From positions 1 through 64,000 of the forward strand of contig NZ_AZER01000003.1 of NCBI RefSeq assembly GCF_001436045.1: a stretch of DNA of 64,000 nt, written 5' to 3'. Positions 33,350 to 41,901 of the stretch are shown piece by piece. The position numbers were made by a program, and so were the translations under genes. The stretch's first letter is position 1; each line of letters begins with the position of its first letter. The notes beneath the pieces are model-generated. The model was given only the letters and a program-made list of their open reading frames with translations. It did not search any database and was not told where the DNA came from. The stretch comes from Limosilactobacillus frumenti DSM 13145 (GTDB lineage Bacteria; Bacillota; Bacilli; Lactobacillales; Lactobacillaceae).

Positions 33350-33523
33350 CGATCACGTAGCATTTCGCAAGCCACAAGAATGGGTTCACTATCAGTTGAA
33401 CCGGTTATTAACGGTGTTGACAATGCTGGTTATGTTTTTGAATCACTAGTACGTGATGGATATACAGGTACAGAACAGGCCCTGAATGGTGATATAAATG
33501 ATCGCAGAATGGTTGGACTATGA
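33350..33523 (+). other. Unassigned open stretch, possible gene remnant
   Basis: One frame stays open for 57 codons, with residues SISQATRMGSLSVEPVINGV followed by a balanced, protein-like composition ending DINDRRMVGL. It contains one ATG at 33380 but no ribosome site. It may be the last part of a decayed gene. No family recognised. The rest of 33208-33585 shows no gene. Confidence 0.25.
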
Positions 33524-33585
33524 ATTGGCCTGAAATAGGGTTTTGTGACTAAAAGTATATTTTGTAAGTTAAGGGTAAATGTACA

Positions 33586-33627
33586 CAAAATGCCCCATAG
33601 TTGGGTTGCTTTGTCCAACTATGGGGG
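33586..33627 (-). terminator. Terminator of the lipoprotein gene
   Basis: CCCCATAGTTGG and CCAACTATGGGG form a 12-base stem. On the minus strand it ends in CATTTTG. It lies 36 bases after the lipoprotein stop. Confidence 0.75.
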
Positions 33628-33662
33628 ATCACTACAAGATAGAACTCTTTCTATGAAGGCTA

Positions 33663-34433
33663 CTAATCGTTATTTTCTTCAATTTTACCGTCTTGATAAA
33701 CAATATATTGAGTACCACTATCTTCATCCATAATCGTTGCGTATGGGTTATCAGACATACCAAACGTACCATGAGAGATGGTATAATTTCCATCGCCTTT
33801 TTGTTGCTTAAGGTAGGCTAGTGCGTCATCAGCATTGTTAATTTTTACAGAATCATTGTTACTAGATGAATTGGAAGAAGAGTTAGTACTGTTTGAACCA
33901 TTGTCTGGCTTGTCGTAACCATTTTCTTGAACTTTCTTTTGTTCACTCTTTTTCCCATTATTAAAAATTACCATAAAGTCTGAATATGTCATATCAGGTT
34001 GCTTATAGTTATCGTCGGCATCCCATTCATACTTGGCCTTACGACTATTTGAATATGTATGTAATTTATTACCAGATTTCTTAGCATTGAAAGTTAAATC
34101 ATCATTATCGTAGATGTATTTCATATGAATTCTGAATTTATTATTACCTAATGATTTCCATGTACCTCTGGCAGCATCACCATAATAACCTTGATCTCCA
34201 TCACCTGTGTCCGCTTTTGCCCATAGCATTTGCCCATTTTTCTTAAAATAATAATATCCTGGTTGAGGTTTACCAGCTTCATCCTTATCGACATCTTTGT
34301 TTGATATCTTATAAACTCCACTCAACGTCTGCTTCTTAGTATTAGAAGTGTTTGCACTATTGGAGCAGCCATAGACTATGGTTACAATTGATAAACACAA
34401 AAATAAACCAATAAACTTTAGAAAATTTTTCAT
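33663..34433 (-). CDS. Hypothetical lipoprotein
   Basis: A 256-residue protein with a signal peptide ending in a lipobox (TIVYGC), so it is probably anchored outside the membrane. The middle is tyrosine- and lysine-rich and looks like a small beta domain (YYFKKNGQMLWAKADTGDG). A Ser/Asn linker (about residues 175-195) leads to a C-terminal segment DALAYLKQQKGDGNYTISHG with GTQYIVYQDGKIEE. I do not recognise the family. It stands alone, with a terminator after it and about 450 bases without genes before it. Confidence 0.72.
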   Translation of the reverse strand: MKNFLKFIGLFLCLSIVTIVYGCSNSANTSNTKKQTLSGVYKISNKDVDKDEAGKPQPGYYYFKKNGQMLWAKADTGDGDQGYYGDAARGTWKSLGNNKFRIHMKYIYDNDDLTFNAKKSGNKLHTYSNSRKAKYEWDADDNYKQPDMTYSDFMVIFNNGKKSEQKKVQENGYDKPDNGSNSTNSSSNSSSNNDSVKINNADDALAYLKQQKGDGNYTISHGTFGMSDNPYATIMDEDSGTQYIVYQDGKIEENND

Positions 34434-34892
34434 TATTAATCCTCCCCATACAACCTTTTTTTATTATAAGGGGAGTTCCCAACTATTTCTACATAACACT
34501 TGTAGTTGGTTACTAATAAAGAAAATGGAGTATGGGGATGAGTAGGAAAATTGTCTAGATAATGCCCTAATAGAAAATTTCTTTAACTTAATGAAAGAGA
34601 ATGCTTGAAGAGAATTAAGATATCTTCCGTTGAGCCATTGAGGAAAACGGTTAACAATTATACATTGGTTTAATTACACAAGAACCTTTTTAAACAAAAG
34701 CTAACTGACTCCGATCGAATATCGGAATCAATCCGTCAATTAAGAATTTGTAAATGTCTAACTATTCTATGGCACTTCAATTTTAATTAAATTTTGAATA
34801 GAGCTTCTAATTTAGGGACTTATGTCTCATTTTGATATAAATTATCTTCTATTTGAACCGTGTACTTGACGGGCATTAGTGACTATGACTAA
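34434..34892. other. Gene-free AT-rich stretch
   Basis: No frame, RNA gene or strong hairpin was seen in 34434-34892. It probably holds the promoter of the lipoprotein gene and the 3' end of the methyltransferase transcript. Confidence 0.6.
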
Positions 34893-35864
34893 TTATTTAG
34901 CTGACTTTTTCTTATTATTAATAATTCTTTTCTGCTGTGCCATGGTGTTCCGTTCCCAGAAAACACCATCAGTATAGCCCTGGATTCGCGAATCGTGGTT
35001 GGCCATATTCAGCCGATATTGGCCCCAAGCGCAGTAGAGTAAGCTTTGTTCAATGCCGATAAAGTGGCGGCCTAGCTTCTTAGCAGTAACGAGGCTAGAA
35101 CCGGCACCCGCAAATGGGTCCAGAATCAGGTCGCCAGGATTGGAAGAAGCGAGGATAACCTTAGCCATCAATTTTTCTGGCTTTTGCGTTGGGTGACCGG
35201 TATTCTCGGCCATTGACCAATAGGGAATCGAGATGTCATCCCAGAAGTTGGATGGTAAAGTATCACGGAAACGACCCCGTTTGGTTTCTTGCCAATCTTT
35301 AGCATGCCCGTTTTGCCGGTAGGGGGCGATCACCCGGCGACGCTGCTTAACATCTTCAATATTGAAAGTATAATGGTGCGGATCCTTGGTGAGAAACCAG
35401 ATATCTTCCATGCTGTTCTTCCAATTGGCTTTAGCTCCGCGACCCTTCTCGCGTTGCCAGGTAATGCGGTTTTGAATGGTGAAGTACTGACTGAGGAGTG
35501 GTGCTAGTGCAATACTAGTTTGCCAATCTGCGAAGACATATACGCTGGCGGTGGACTTTAGAAGTGGGAGAACAGCTTTAACCCACCTGGCAGTATATTG
35601 TTGGTACTGTTGATCATCCATCTGTTTGAAATTTAGCCCGTCATAATGCTTGTCCAGATTATAGGGCGGGTCGATTAAGGCTAAGTCAATGCTGGCTGGT
35701 GGTAATTGGCCCAAGATTTGAAAAGAATCACCGTTAACAATATGATCACGGATTGCTTTTGGATCAAGCAAGTGCTGATTTTCTGGATGGATAATCTTAT
35801 CTAAAACCTCTTTAGGCGCATGTGCTAAATCAAAATCAATTGTTTTATTGCGTTTTGATTTCAT
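34893..35864 (-). CDS. Orphan DNA methyltransferase (N6-adenine/N4-cytosine type)
   Basis: A 323-residue amino-methyltransferase. The catalytic motif IV DPPYN appears early (DLALIDPPYNLDK, about residue 65), and the AdoMet-binding FAGAGSSLVTAKKLG comes at about residue 255. Motif IV before motif I is the beta-class order. VNGDSFQILGQLP is the usual start of YhdJ-like enzymes. No restriction endonuclease or specificity gene lies beside it, so it may be a solitary regulator-type methylase. Recognition sequence unknown. It is divergent from the T-box/trpS unit. Confidence 0.87.
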   Translation of the reverse strand: MKSKRNKTIDFDLAHAPKEVLDKIIHPENQHLLDPKAIRDHIVNGDSFQILGQLPPASIDLALIDPPYNLDKHYDGLNFKQMDDQQYQQYTARWVKAVLPLLKSTASVYVFADWQTSIALAPLLSQYFTIQNRITWQREKGRGAKANWKNSMEDIWFLTKDPHHYTFNIEDVKQRRRVIAPYRQNGHAKDWQETKRGRFRDTLPSNFWDDISIPYWSMAENTGHPTQKPEKLMAKVILASSNPGDLILDPFAGAGSSLVTAKKLGRHFIGIEQSLLYCAWGQYRLNMANHDSRIQGYTDGVFWERNTMAQQKRIINNKKKSAK

Positions 35865-35950
35865 AACTAGTCTCCCTTGGAATGATTATGTCTATTATAC
35901 AGGACTCTTGTCGTTGCTTGCTTTTTTATATCATCATGGATTAAAATAAT

Positions 35951-36122
35951 AGCTGTTCAGTAGTGTGAGAACAGCGAGGAACGGTTGGTGTGAAGGTTCC
36001 CAAAGCACGAATTGGTTACAGTTAAATAAAACAATGAGTGGTAACTAATTGTTAGTTACAATTTAGGTGGCACCGCGCGAAAGCGTCCTATTAGTCTGTG
36101 AGGGATTAATAGGACCTTTTTT
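35951..36122 (+). promoter_or_regulatory. Tryptophan T-box leader of trpS
   Basis: A T-box riboswitch. GCTGTTC/GAACAGC and GGAAC/GTTCC stems start it, then GTAACTAA/TTAGTTAC, then the T-box AATTTAGGTGGCACCGCG, then the terminator TCCTATTA/TAATAGGA with TTTTTT. The tryptophan codon TGG occurs in GAATTGG at about 36009. Uncharged tRNA-Trp would stabilise the antiterminator and permit trpS expression. The stem I region is shorter than the textbook form. Confidence 0.88.
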
Positions 36123-36141
36123 ATTTCAAGGAGTGATAACA

Positions 36142-37164
36142 ATGACAAAGAAAACAAACACAATTTTAACCGGTGATCGTCCAACGGGAAAGTTACACAT
36201 TGGTCACTATGTGGGTTCATTGAAGAACCGGGTAGAATTACAAAATACTGGTAAGTACAAGACCTTCATCATGATTGCCGACCAACAGGCCCTAACGGAT
36301 AATGCTCGTGATCCAGAAAAAATTCGACGGAGTTTACATGAAGTGGCATTGGACTACTTAGCTGTCGGCATTGACCCAAAGAAGTCAACTATCTTTGTTC
36401 AATCACAGATACCTGCTTTATCCGAATTAACAATGCACTACTTAAACCTTGTAACGATTTCACGGTTACACCGGAACCCGACTGTTAAGACTGAAATCAA
36501 GCAGAAAAAGTTTGGCGAAAGTGTTCCAGCAGGTTTCTTTATCTATCCAGTTAGTCAAGCCGCTGACATTACTGCCTTCAAGGCTGATACGGTGCCAGTT
36601 GGGGATGACCAGGAACCAATGCTGGAGCAGACCCGTGAAATTGTTCGTTCATTTAACCGGATTTACGATAAAGAAATCTTGGTTGAACCAGAAGGGGTAT
36701 TCCCGCCAAAGGGTGAAGGGCGGATCCCAGGCCTTGATGGTAATGCCAAAATGAGTAAGTCGTTGGGAAACTGCATCTACCTTTCTGATGATGCTGACAC
36801 GATCCAAAAGAAAGTCATGTCAATGTACACCGATCCAACTCATATTAAGGTTTCTGACCCCGGCCATGTAGAAGGCAATACTGTCTTCACATACTTAGAC
36901 ATCTTTGATCCAGACAAACAACTAGTAGCTGATTTGAAGGAACAATATCGTGCTGGTGGCTTGGGTGACGTTAAGATTAAACGGCACCTGAATGATGTTT
37001 TGCAAGAAACCTTGAAGCCAATCCGTGAACGTCGTGAACACTTTGCGGAAAACATGGATTACGTGGATCAAGTGCTAAAAGAAGGTTCAGAAGCTGCTAA
37101 TAAGGTGGCTAACCAAACCCTGAAGGAAGTCCGCGATGCGATTGGGATTAATTACTTTGGTTAG
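36142..37164 (+). CDS. trpS: Tryptophanyl-tRNA synthetase
   Basis: A 340-residue class I synthetase. The HIGH-type motif is in [14 protein letters not shown] and the KMSKS motif in [29 protein letters not shown] lines the tryptophan pocket. The ATG at 36142 follows AAGGAG. A frame opening at 36067 runs through the T-box terminator and is not a real start. Expression is governed by the T-box just upstream. Confidence 0.96.
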   Translation: MTKKTNTILTGDRPTGKLHIGHYVGSLKNRVELQNTGKYKTFIMIADQQALTDNARDPEKIRRSLHEVALDYLAVGIDPKKSTIFVQSQIPALSELTMHYLNLVTISRLHRNPTVKTEIKQKKFGESVPAGFFIYPVSQAADITAFKADTVPVGDDQEPMLEQTREIVRSFNRIYDKEILVEPEGVFPPKGEGRIPGLDGNAKMSKSLGNCIYLSDDADTIQKKVMSMYTDPTHIKVSDPGHVEGNTVFTYLDIFDPDKQLVADLKEQYRAGGLGDVKIKRHLNDVLQETLKPIRERREHFAENMDYVDQVLKEGSEAANKVANQTLKEVRDAIGINYFG

Positions 37165-37559
37165 AGTGCGAGCCAGCAGAGAGATTGCTAGCTCTAGCAA
37201 GCTCCTGGCGAGCACGTTTCGACTCAGTAGTAGAACTCCAGCGAGAACATCGCTACCCACAAATTAATAACTAAAATTTCAAGAGAGACTGGGAATTTGC
37301 CCAGCCTCTTTTTTGAAGAGGCAAAAAGAATGCAACACGTTAGCTAAGTAGTGGTCCAAGTGCTGGCAAATCAGCTTTTACCCAACTGCGCCATCTCAGC
37401 GAACGTGAGATTACGAACTAGACAAGTTTATTCAACTCGCTTCTCGTCTTTTTGGCAAATCCCTTCATCTTTTGATAGTCCATTAGCAGATATCATGGTA
37501 ACATTAAGTGGATATTAATTTTCGTTCTTCTAAAAAAAGAGTTATCGGAGGTGAGAACA
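37165..37559 (+). terminator. Gene-free stretch with the trpS terminator
   Basis: The terminator lies at 37283-37316: GAGACTGGG and CCCAGCCTC around AATTTG, then TTTTTT. A shorter hairpin TTGCTAG/CTAGCAA lies at about 37184. The remaining bases up to the ppx start show no gene. GGAGG at 37546 is the ribosome site of ppx. Confidence 0.75.
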
Positions 37560-38504
37560 GTGGAAAACCTCGCAATTGTGGATCTCGGCTCCAATTCGAC
37601 CCGGATGGCAATTTCTGAAATTGCACCAGATGGTCGTTTTCATGAAATTAAACGAGTAAAGGAAAATACCCGGTTATCAGAAGGAATGGGACGTGAAAAA
37701 ATCCTGCAGGAGGCGGCAATGGACCGCACCATCGCAGCATTGAAACGTTTTAAACGCATCTATTCAAGCTCCCCGCATGCCCAAGTTCGGGCGATTTCGA
37801 CTGCCGCAGTGCGGCAAGCAAAGAATCGTCAAGAATTTTTGGACCGTGTCAAAAATGAGGTCGGTATTAATTTACAAGTGCTTTCGGGAAAGAAAGAAGC
37901 GTATTACGATTACTTGGGTGTCATTAGGACCCTTAAACTGAACCACTGTTTGATTTTGGATGTCGGTGGTGCCAGCTGTGAACTAGTATTAGTACAGCAA
38001 CTGCGGGCACGTGATTTGATTTCGTTGCCAATCGGGGCAGTTAACATTTCAGAACAATTCCATCTGGGTGGTTATGTCCGGGCAGCAGACCTTTTTCGGG
38101 CCCAAGTGATGGTGAATGAACGGTTAACGAAGATTCCTTGGTTACGTTATGCAACCCGGGTGCCAATCGTTTTATTAGGTGGTGCTAATCGAACACTTGC
38201 GCGGATGAGTCAAGCTTACCATCATCGAGGCAACCGCCATCCCTATGGTTCTATCCACGGTTACCAATTAACGTCACGGGTTGTTTTTGCGACTTATCGT
38301 GAATTGTTGAATAAGAATTTGAACCAGCGAAAACGCATGCCAGGTTTGGAGCCTGAGCGGGCGGACATTATTATTGGTGGAATGTTGCCACTTGTGTCGC
38401 TTTTGCAACGTAATAGTGATGGACGGGTGATTTTCTCCGAAAGTGGTGTCCGTGAAGGAATTATCACAGAATATGTCAATCAAAGGAAAAAGCGTCATGA
38501 CTAA
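37560..38504 (+). CDS. ppx: Exopolyphosphatase (Ppx/GppA family)
   Basis: A 314-residue phosphatase of the actin-like ASKHA fold that removes phosphate from polyphosphate or ppGpp derivatives. LAIVDLGSNSTRMAISEI and LILDVGGASCELVLVQQ are the two phosphate-binding loops. It starts at GTG 37560, nine bases after GGAGG; the GTG at 37551 abuts the site. The mvaA start overlaps its stop by eight bases. It has no C-terminal HD domain, so it is the short form. Functional pairing with the PPK2 kinase at 4133 is plausible. Confidence 0.88.
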   Translation: MENLAIVDLGSNSTRMAISEIAPDGRFHEIKRVKENTRLSEGMGREKILQEAAMDRTIAALKRFKRIYSSSPHAQVRAISTAAVRQAKNRQEFLDRVKNEVGINLQVLSGKKEAYYDYLGVIRTLKLNHCLILDVGGASCELVLVQQLRARDLISLPIGAVNISEQFHLGGYVRAADLFRAQVMVNERLTKIPWLRYATRVPIVLLGGANRTLARMSQAYHHRGNRHPYGSIHGYQLTSRVVFATYRELLNKNLNQRKRMPGLEPERADIIIGGMLPLVSLLQRNSDGRVIFSESGVREGIITEYVNQRKKRHD

Positions 38505-39753
38505 TTGGCAACATGGTTTTTATAAGCTAACGCCAGCAGAGCGGCGACAACTATTAGAACAAGCACACTTGTTGTCAGCTGACGATCAGCGACTACTAGC
38601 TGATCATTCATCATTACTTGGTGACCAGCTGGTAGAGAACTACCTCAGCGATTATGCATTACCAGAAGGGGTGGCCCTTGGACTGACAGTTAATGGGCAC
38701 AATTATGTACTACCAATGGTTGTTGAAGAACCGTCCGTCATTGCGGCGGCCTCAAATGGGGCACAGCGAGTTGCAAAGAGTGGTGGCTTCACTGCTCCTC
38801 AGCAACAACGAGCTTTGGTCGGTCAGGTAGTTATTAACGGTGACCATGATACGACTGTTGAATGGCTGCTAGCCCATCGTCAAGAGATTTTGACAATTGC
38901 GAATGCTGCCCACCCCTCCATGCAGAAACGTGGTGGTGGTGCGGAAAATATCCGGGTCCGGAAACTACCGGGCTTTATTAGTTTGGACTTAATCATCAAT
39001 GTTTGTCAGGCAATGGGGGCAAATACCGTTAATACAATGAGTGAAGCGGTGGCCCACTGGTTAATTCAAAATGGTCATGATGTGTTAACGGCAATCTTGA
39101 GCAATTTAGCAACGGATAGTTTACAGACCGTGAGCTGTAATGTGGCCCCGCAGTATTTAGCAACTAATCAGTTTTCTGGTGACCAAGTTGCTAAGCGTAT
39201 TGAACAGTTGAGTATGCTGGCCCAGGTGGACCCATACCGGGCAACAACTAATAACAAGGGAATTATGAATGGCGTTGATGCAGCTTTGATTGCCTCTGGT
39301 AACGACTGGCGGGCAATTGAGAGTGGGGCCCATGCCTATGCTTGTCACTCTGGACAGTACCAAGGGTTATCGCAGTGGCGTTATGATGGTCATCACCTTC
39401 ACGGTAAATTAACGCTCCCGATGCCAGTCGGTGTAGTTGGCGGCTCAATTGGTCTTAATCGGTTAACCAAGGTTAATTATCACCTCAGTCAGATTCATTC
39501 AGCAGAAGAGTTAGCGGCGGTTATTACGAGCCTGGGACTCGCCCAAAATCTGGCAGCATTACGGGCGTTGGCAACAAGTGGGATCCAGGCTGGCCATATG
39601 AAACTGCAGTATCGCTCGCTCGCCATCAGTGTCGGTGCCACTACTGATGAAGTGGGGACGCTAGTAAAACGGCTGACACAGTTGCCGAAAGTGGATCGTC
39701 AGACGGCTCAAGACGAGTTATTAAAAATGAGAGAGGATCGTGACAATGGCTGA
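38497..39753 (+). CDS. mvaA: Class II HMG-CoA reductase
   Basis: A 418-residue enzyme of the mevalonate route, reducing HMG-CoA to mevalonate. ENIRVRKLPG carries the catalytic Glu, NNKGIMNGVDAA the catalytic Lys, SGNDWRAIESGAHAYA the catalytic Asp, and GIQAGHMKLQ the C-terminal His. Class II enzymes are soluble, as here. The ATG lies inside the ppx gene and the stop overlaps the next gene by eight bases, so three genes are coupled. The organism should therefore make isoprenoids by the mevalonate pathway. Confidence 0.93.
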   Translation: MTNWQHGFYKLTPAERRQLLEQAHLLSADDQRLLADHSSLLGDQLVENYLSDYALPEGVALGLTVNGHNYVLPMVVEEPSVIAAASNGAQRVAKSGGFTAPQQQRALVGQVVINGDHDTTVEWLLAHRQEILTIANAAHPSMQKRGGGAENIRVRKLPGFISLDLIINVCQAMGANTVNTMSEAVAHWLIQNGHDVLTAILSNLATDSLQTVSCNVAPQYLATNQFSGDQVAKRIEQLSMLAQVDPYRATTNNKGIMNGVDAALIASGNDWRAIESGAHAYACHSGQYQGLSQWRYDGHHLHGKLTLPMPVGVVGGSIGLNRLTKVNYHLSQIHSAEELAAVITSLGLAQNLAALRALATSGIQAGHMKLQYRSLAISVGATTDEVGTLVKRLTQLPKVDRQTAQDELLKMREDRDNG

Positions 39754-40705
39754 AAAAGAAATTAAATTAAATGAAACTAACAAAGCTTTATTGGATCAGG
39801 TTAACCAACTTTATCCAGAAGGAACGGTATTTGTTCAGTTTCATGGTGACAAAGCAGGGTATGTACGTCATGACCAGGCGACGCAGAAAACTTTGCCAGG
39901 TGGACTGGTTATTATCGTCACAGATTTGACGGCACCAAATTACACGGCTTCTCATGAACTTTTGCACTTACTCATGCTGCTCCGGGGGTTCCCTCAGATT
40001 TTCTTCCAATTGTCATTGGGAGATAAACAACTCGATGAACAGATGATGATCATGGCGACGGACTTGTATAATGTTGCCATGCACCGGGTAGTTGTGGCTG
40101 AGCAGCGGAAGCACGGCTTAATCGATGAACAGATCGAAGCAGAATACCTTAAGGGCATTGAACATACCTTAACCAAGGAGAATGGTGACGATGATGAACG
40201 GACATTGCGTTTGCTAACCTTATTAGATGCATTGGTCTTTTACGGTGATCATATTGACCAATACGCTGACACATTGAAAGATAACTACCCGGTGGCGTTT
40301 GCTGCTGCCCAAAAGTTGTATGGTGAAATTACTGCCAAACCAATCAAATCACCATTTGATATGCGGCGATGTGTCATTAAAGTATTCTCCCTATTTGACC
40401 GTCAAATGGAAGAGTGGGGATTGCCAGCTTTGAACAATAATAAGTTCACGACCTTATCACCGGTGCTTAGCGAACGGCAATTACGATTGGAAGTTCGGCA
40501 AGTCTTTGAAATCTTCCACTCTGATATGAAAGACCGTCACAATGGACGGCGGGCTTATGTTGGCTTACGACGGAGTGACGGTCAAAATTCGTTTGTCATG
40601 GATGCTCCTCATCCTGATACGCCAGAAGAATTTAAGCGTATTTACAGCTTACCAGTTAAAGAATTTCTCGAAAAAGAACATGTCCCATATATTGTAAGGA
40701 AGTAA
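39746..40705 (+). CDS. IpaB/EvcA-type protein with HExxH motif
   Basis: A 319-residue protein of a lactobacillus family usually labelled IpaB/EvcA, with no clear function. Residues 70-74 read HELLH inside YTASHELLHLLMLL, a zinc-metallopeptidase-like motif in a helix. The protein then has long charged helices and ends PVKEFLEKEHVPYIVRK. No signal peptide, so cytoplasmic. Its start overlaps mvaA, and the sirtuin gene begins four bases after its stop, so the four genes form one operon. The metallopeptidase role is only inferred from HExxH; a third ligand is not identified. Confidence 0.75.
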   Translation: MAEKEIKLNETNKALLDQVNQLYPEGTVFVQFHGDKAGYVRHDQATQKTLPGGLVIIVTDLTAPNYTASHELLHLLMLLRGFPQIFFQLSLGDKQLDEQMMIMATDLYNVAMHRVVVAEQRKHGLIDEQIEAEYLKGIEHTLTKENGDDDERTLRLLTLLDALVFYGDHIDQYADTLKDNYPVAFAAAQKLYGEITAKPIKSPFDMRRCVIKVFSLFDRQMEEWGLPALNNNKFTTLSPVLSERQLRLEVRQVFEIFHSDMKDRHNGRRAYVGLRRSDGQNSFVMDAPHPDTPEEFKRIYSLPVKEFLEKEHVPYIVRK

Positions 40706-40709
40706 TGAT

Positions 40710-41408
40710 ATGGAAAAAGCAGTTCAACAGTTATTTGATCAGGCCCACCACATTGTTTTTCTTACGGGAGCTGGGGTGTCGACCGCGTCTGGGATTCCAG
40801 ACTTTCGGTCTGCCAATGGCCTTTACACTAAGGATAAGAATGCGGAATATTATCTTAGTCACCGTTACTTTGCAAAGGACCCGGATGGCTTTTACCAATT
40901 CTGCAAGGACAACCTTTATTTTCCTGATGCCAAGCCAAATGTCATCCACACTAAGCAGGCAGCTTTAACCCAGCAGGATCGGGCAACGGTGATTACGCAA
41001 AATATTGATAATCTTTATGAAGAGGCAGGAACAAAGCATCTGATCGACTTTCATGGGAACTTATTTAACGTTTATTGTGAAAAATGTGGTCAGTCAGTGC
41101 CAGTTGCTGAATATCTGAAGAGTCGAATCCATCAAGTTGATGGTGGTCCGTTACGTCCTGACATTGTGCTATACGATGAGGGGATCAAGCAGGAGAACGT
41201 CATTGATTCCGTCCGGGCGATGCAAGCAGCTGACCTCGTTGTTATTGTGGGAACTTCAATGAAGGTATATCCATTTGCGGGACTATTAGAGTACGCTAAT
41301 CCTGCGGCAACCATTTTGGCAATTAACCAAGAACCCCTTCAATTACCGGTGAAGTTTCAAATGATCCAAACAGATGCCTCAAAGTTCTTTGCTGATTTAA
41401 CAGTTTAA
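40710..41408 (+). CDS. Sirtuin (NAD-dependent protein deacylase) with partial zinc site
   Basis: A 232-residue SIR2 enzyme. The NAD site is TGAGVSTASGIPDFRS; TQNIDNLYEEAG and the catalytic His115 in LIDFHGNLFNVYC follow. The zinc module has the first pair CEKC (123-126), but where the second Cys pair is normally found the sequence reads RIHQVDGGPLRPD with no cysteine. The enzyme may lack zinc or use other ligands. It closes the ppx-mvaA operon. Its deacylation target is unknown, although metabolic enzymes are usual. Confidence 0.87.
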   Translation: MEKAVQQLFDQAHHIVFLTGAGVSTASGIPDFRSANGLYTKDKNAEYYLSHRYFAKDPDGFYQFCKDNLYFPDAKPNVIHTKQAALTQQDRATVITQNIDNLYEEAGTKHLIDFHGNLFNVYCEKCGQSVPVAEYLKSRIHQVDGGPLRPDIVLYDEGIKQENVIDSVRAMQAADLVVIVGTSMKVYPFAGLLEYANPAATILAINQEPLQLPVKFQMIQTDASKFFADLTV

Positions 41409-41420
41409 TTTATAAATAAA

Positions 41421-41460
41421 AACCGGCTGACGGGATGAATCCTATCAGCCGGTTATATTG
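41421..41460 (+). terminator. Terminator of the ppx-to-sirtuin operon
   Basis: AACCGGCTGA and TCAGCCGGTT form a ten-base stem around a 14-base loop, followed by ATATTG. Lies between convergent genes and may work both ways. Confidence 0.75.
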
Positions 41461-41474
41461 ATTAACGCACTTAT

Positions 41475-41612
41475 TTAGAAGAATACGACCTTGCCACCAA
41501 CTTTATATGGCACGGCGTGTTGCACCTTCTTAGTAGTAACAGCTGTCTTGGTATCTGCGGTTGGTGTCATTGTGTAACGAACGTTGCGTAACATATTATC
41601 AGTTAATAGCAT
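41475..41612 (-). CDS. Hypothetical 45-residue protein
   Basis: A short basic, threonine-rich frame beginning MLLTDNMLRNVRYTMTPTAD and ending YKVGGKVVFF. AAAGGAG lies ten bases before the ATG. A promoter with TTGAAG and TATCTT 17 bases apart lies upstream at about 41655-41683. No helices for membrane insertion and no recognised family. It is supported by its ribosome site and promoter, and its place between two terminators makes it a separate unit. Confidence 0.6.
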   Translation of the reverse strand: MLLTDNMLRNVRYTMTPTADTKTAVTTKKVQHAVPYKVGGKVVFF

Positions 41613-41901
41613 TTTGATCGCTCCTTTCATATTGTTCATCTGTAAGATAACATGGGCCTATTATCCCTTCAAGCGAAATTCAAGAGTCTGAGAAAGGCTC
41701 TCATCGTGATCTTCTTAACTTACGCATATTTTGTGCGTTAGCTGGCTTGAAATTGTATAAAACCTGTTTTAACGGCATTTAAACTTAGATATTTGTGTAT
41801 AAATATTTTTTCTATCGTGAATAAGAAATTGCTAAGCACGGAAGATTGAATTATTAGACAGATCTTAATAGGATAGGTAATAGCAAAAAGGAGGACTGTT
41901 C

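Noticed and set aside
36067-36141. Longer trpS start at 36067
   Set aside because: This frame reads through the T-box and terminator. The ATG at 36142 has the ribosome site and family start.
41640-41900. Extra gene or RNA before the DUF72 gene
   Set aside because: No frame with a ribosome site and no clear hairpin was found apart from the promoter of the small minus-strand gene.
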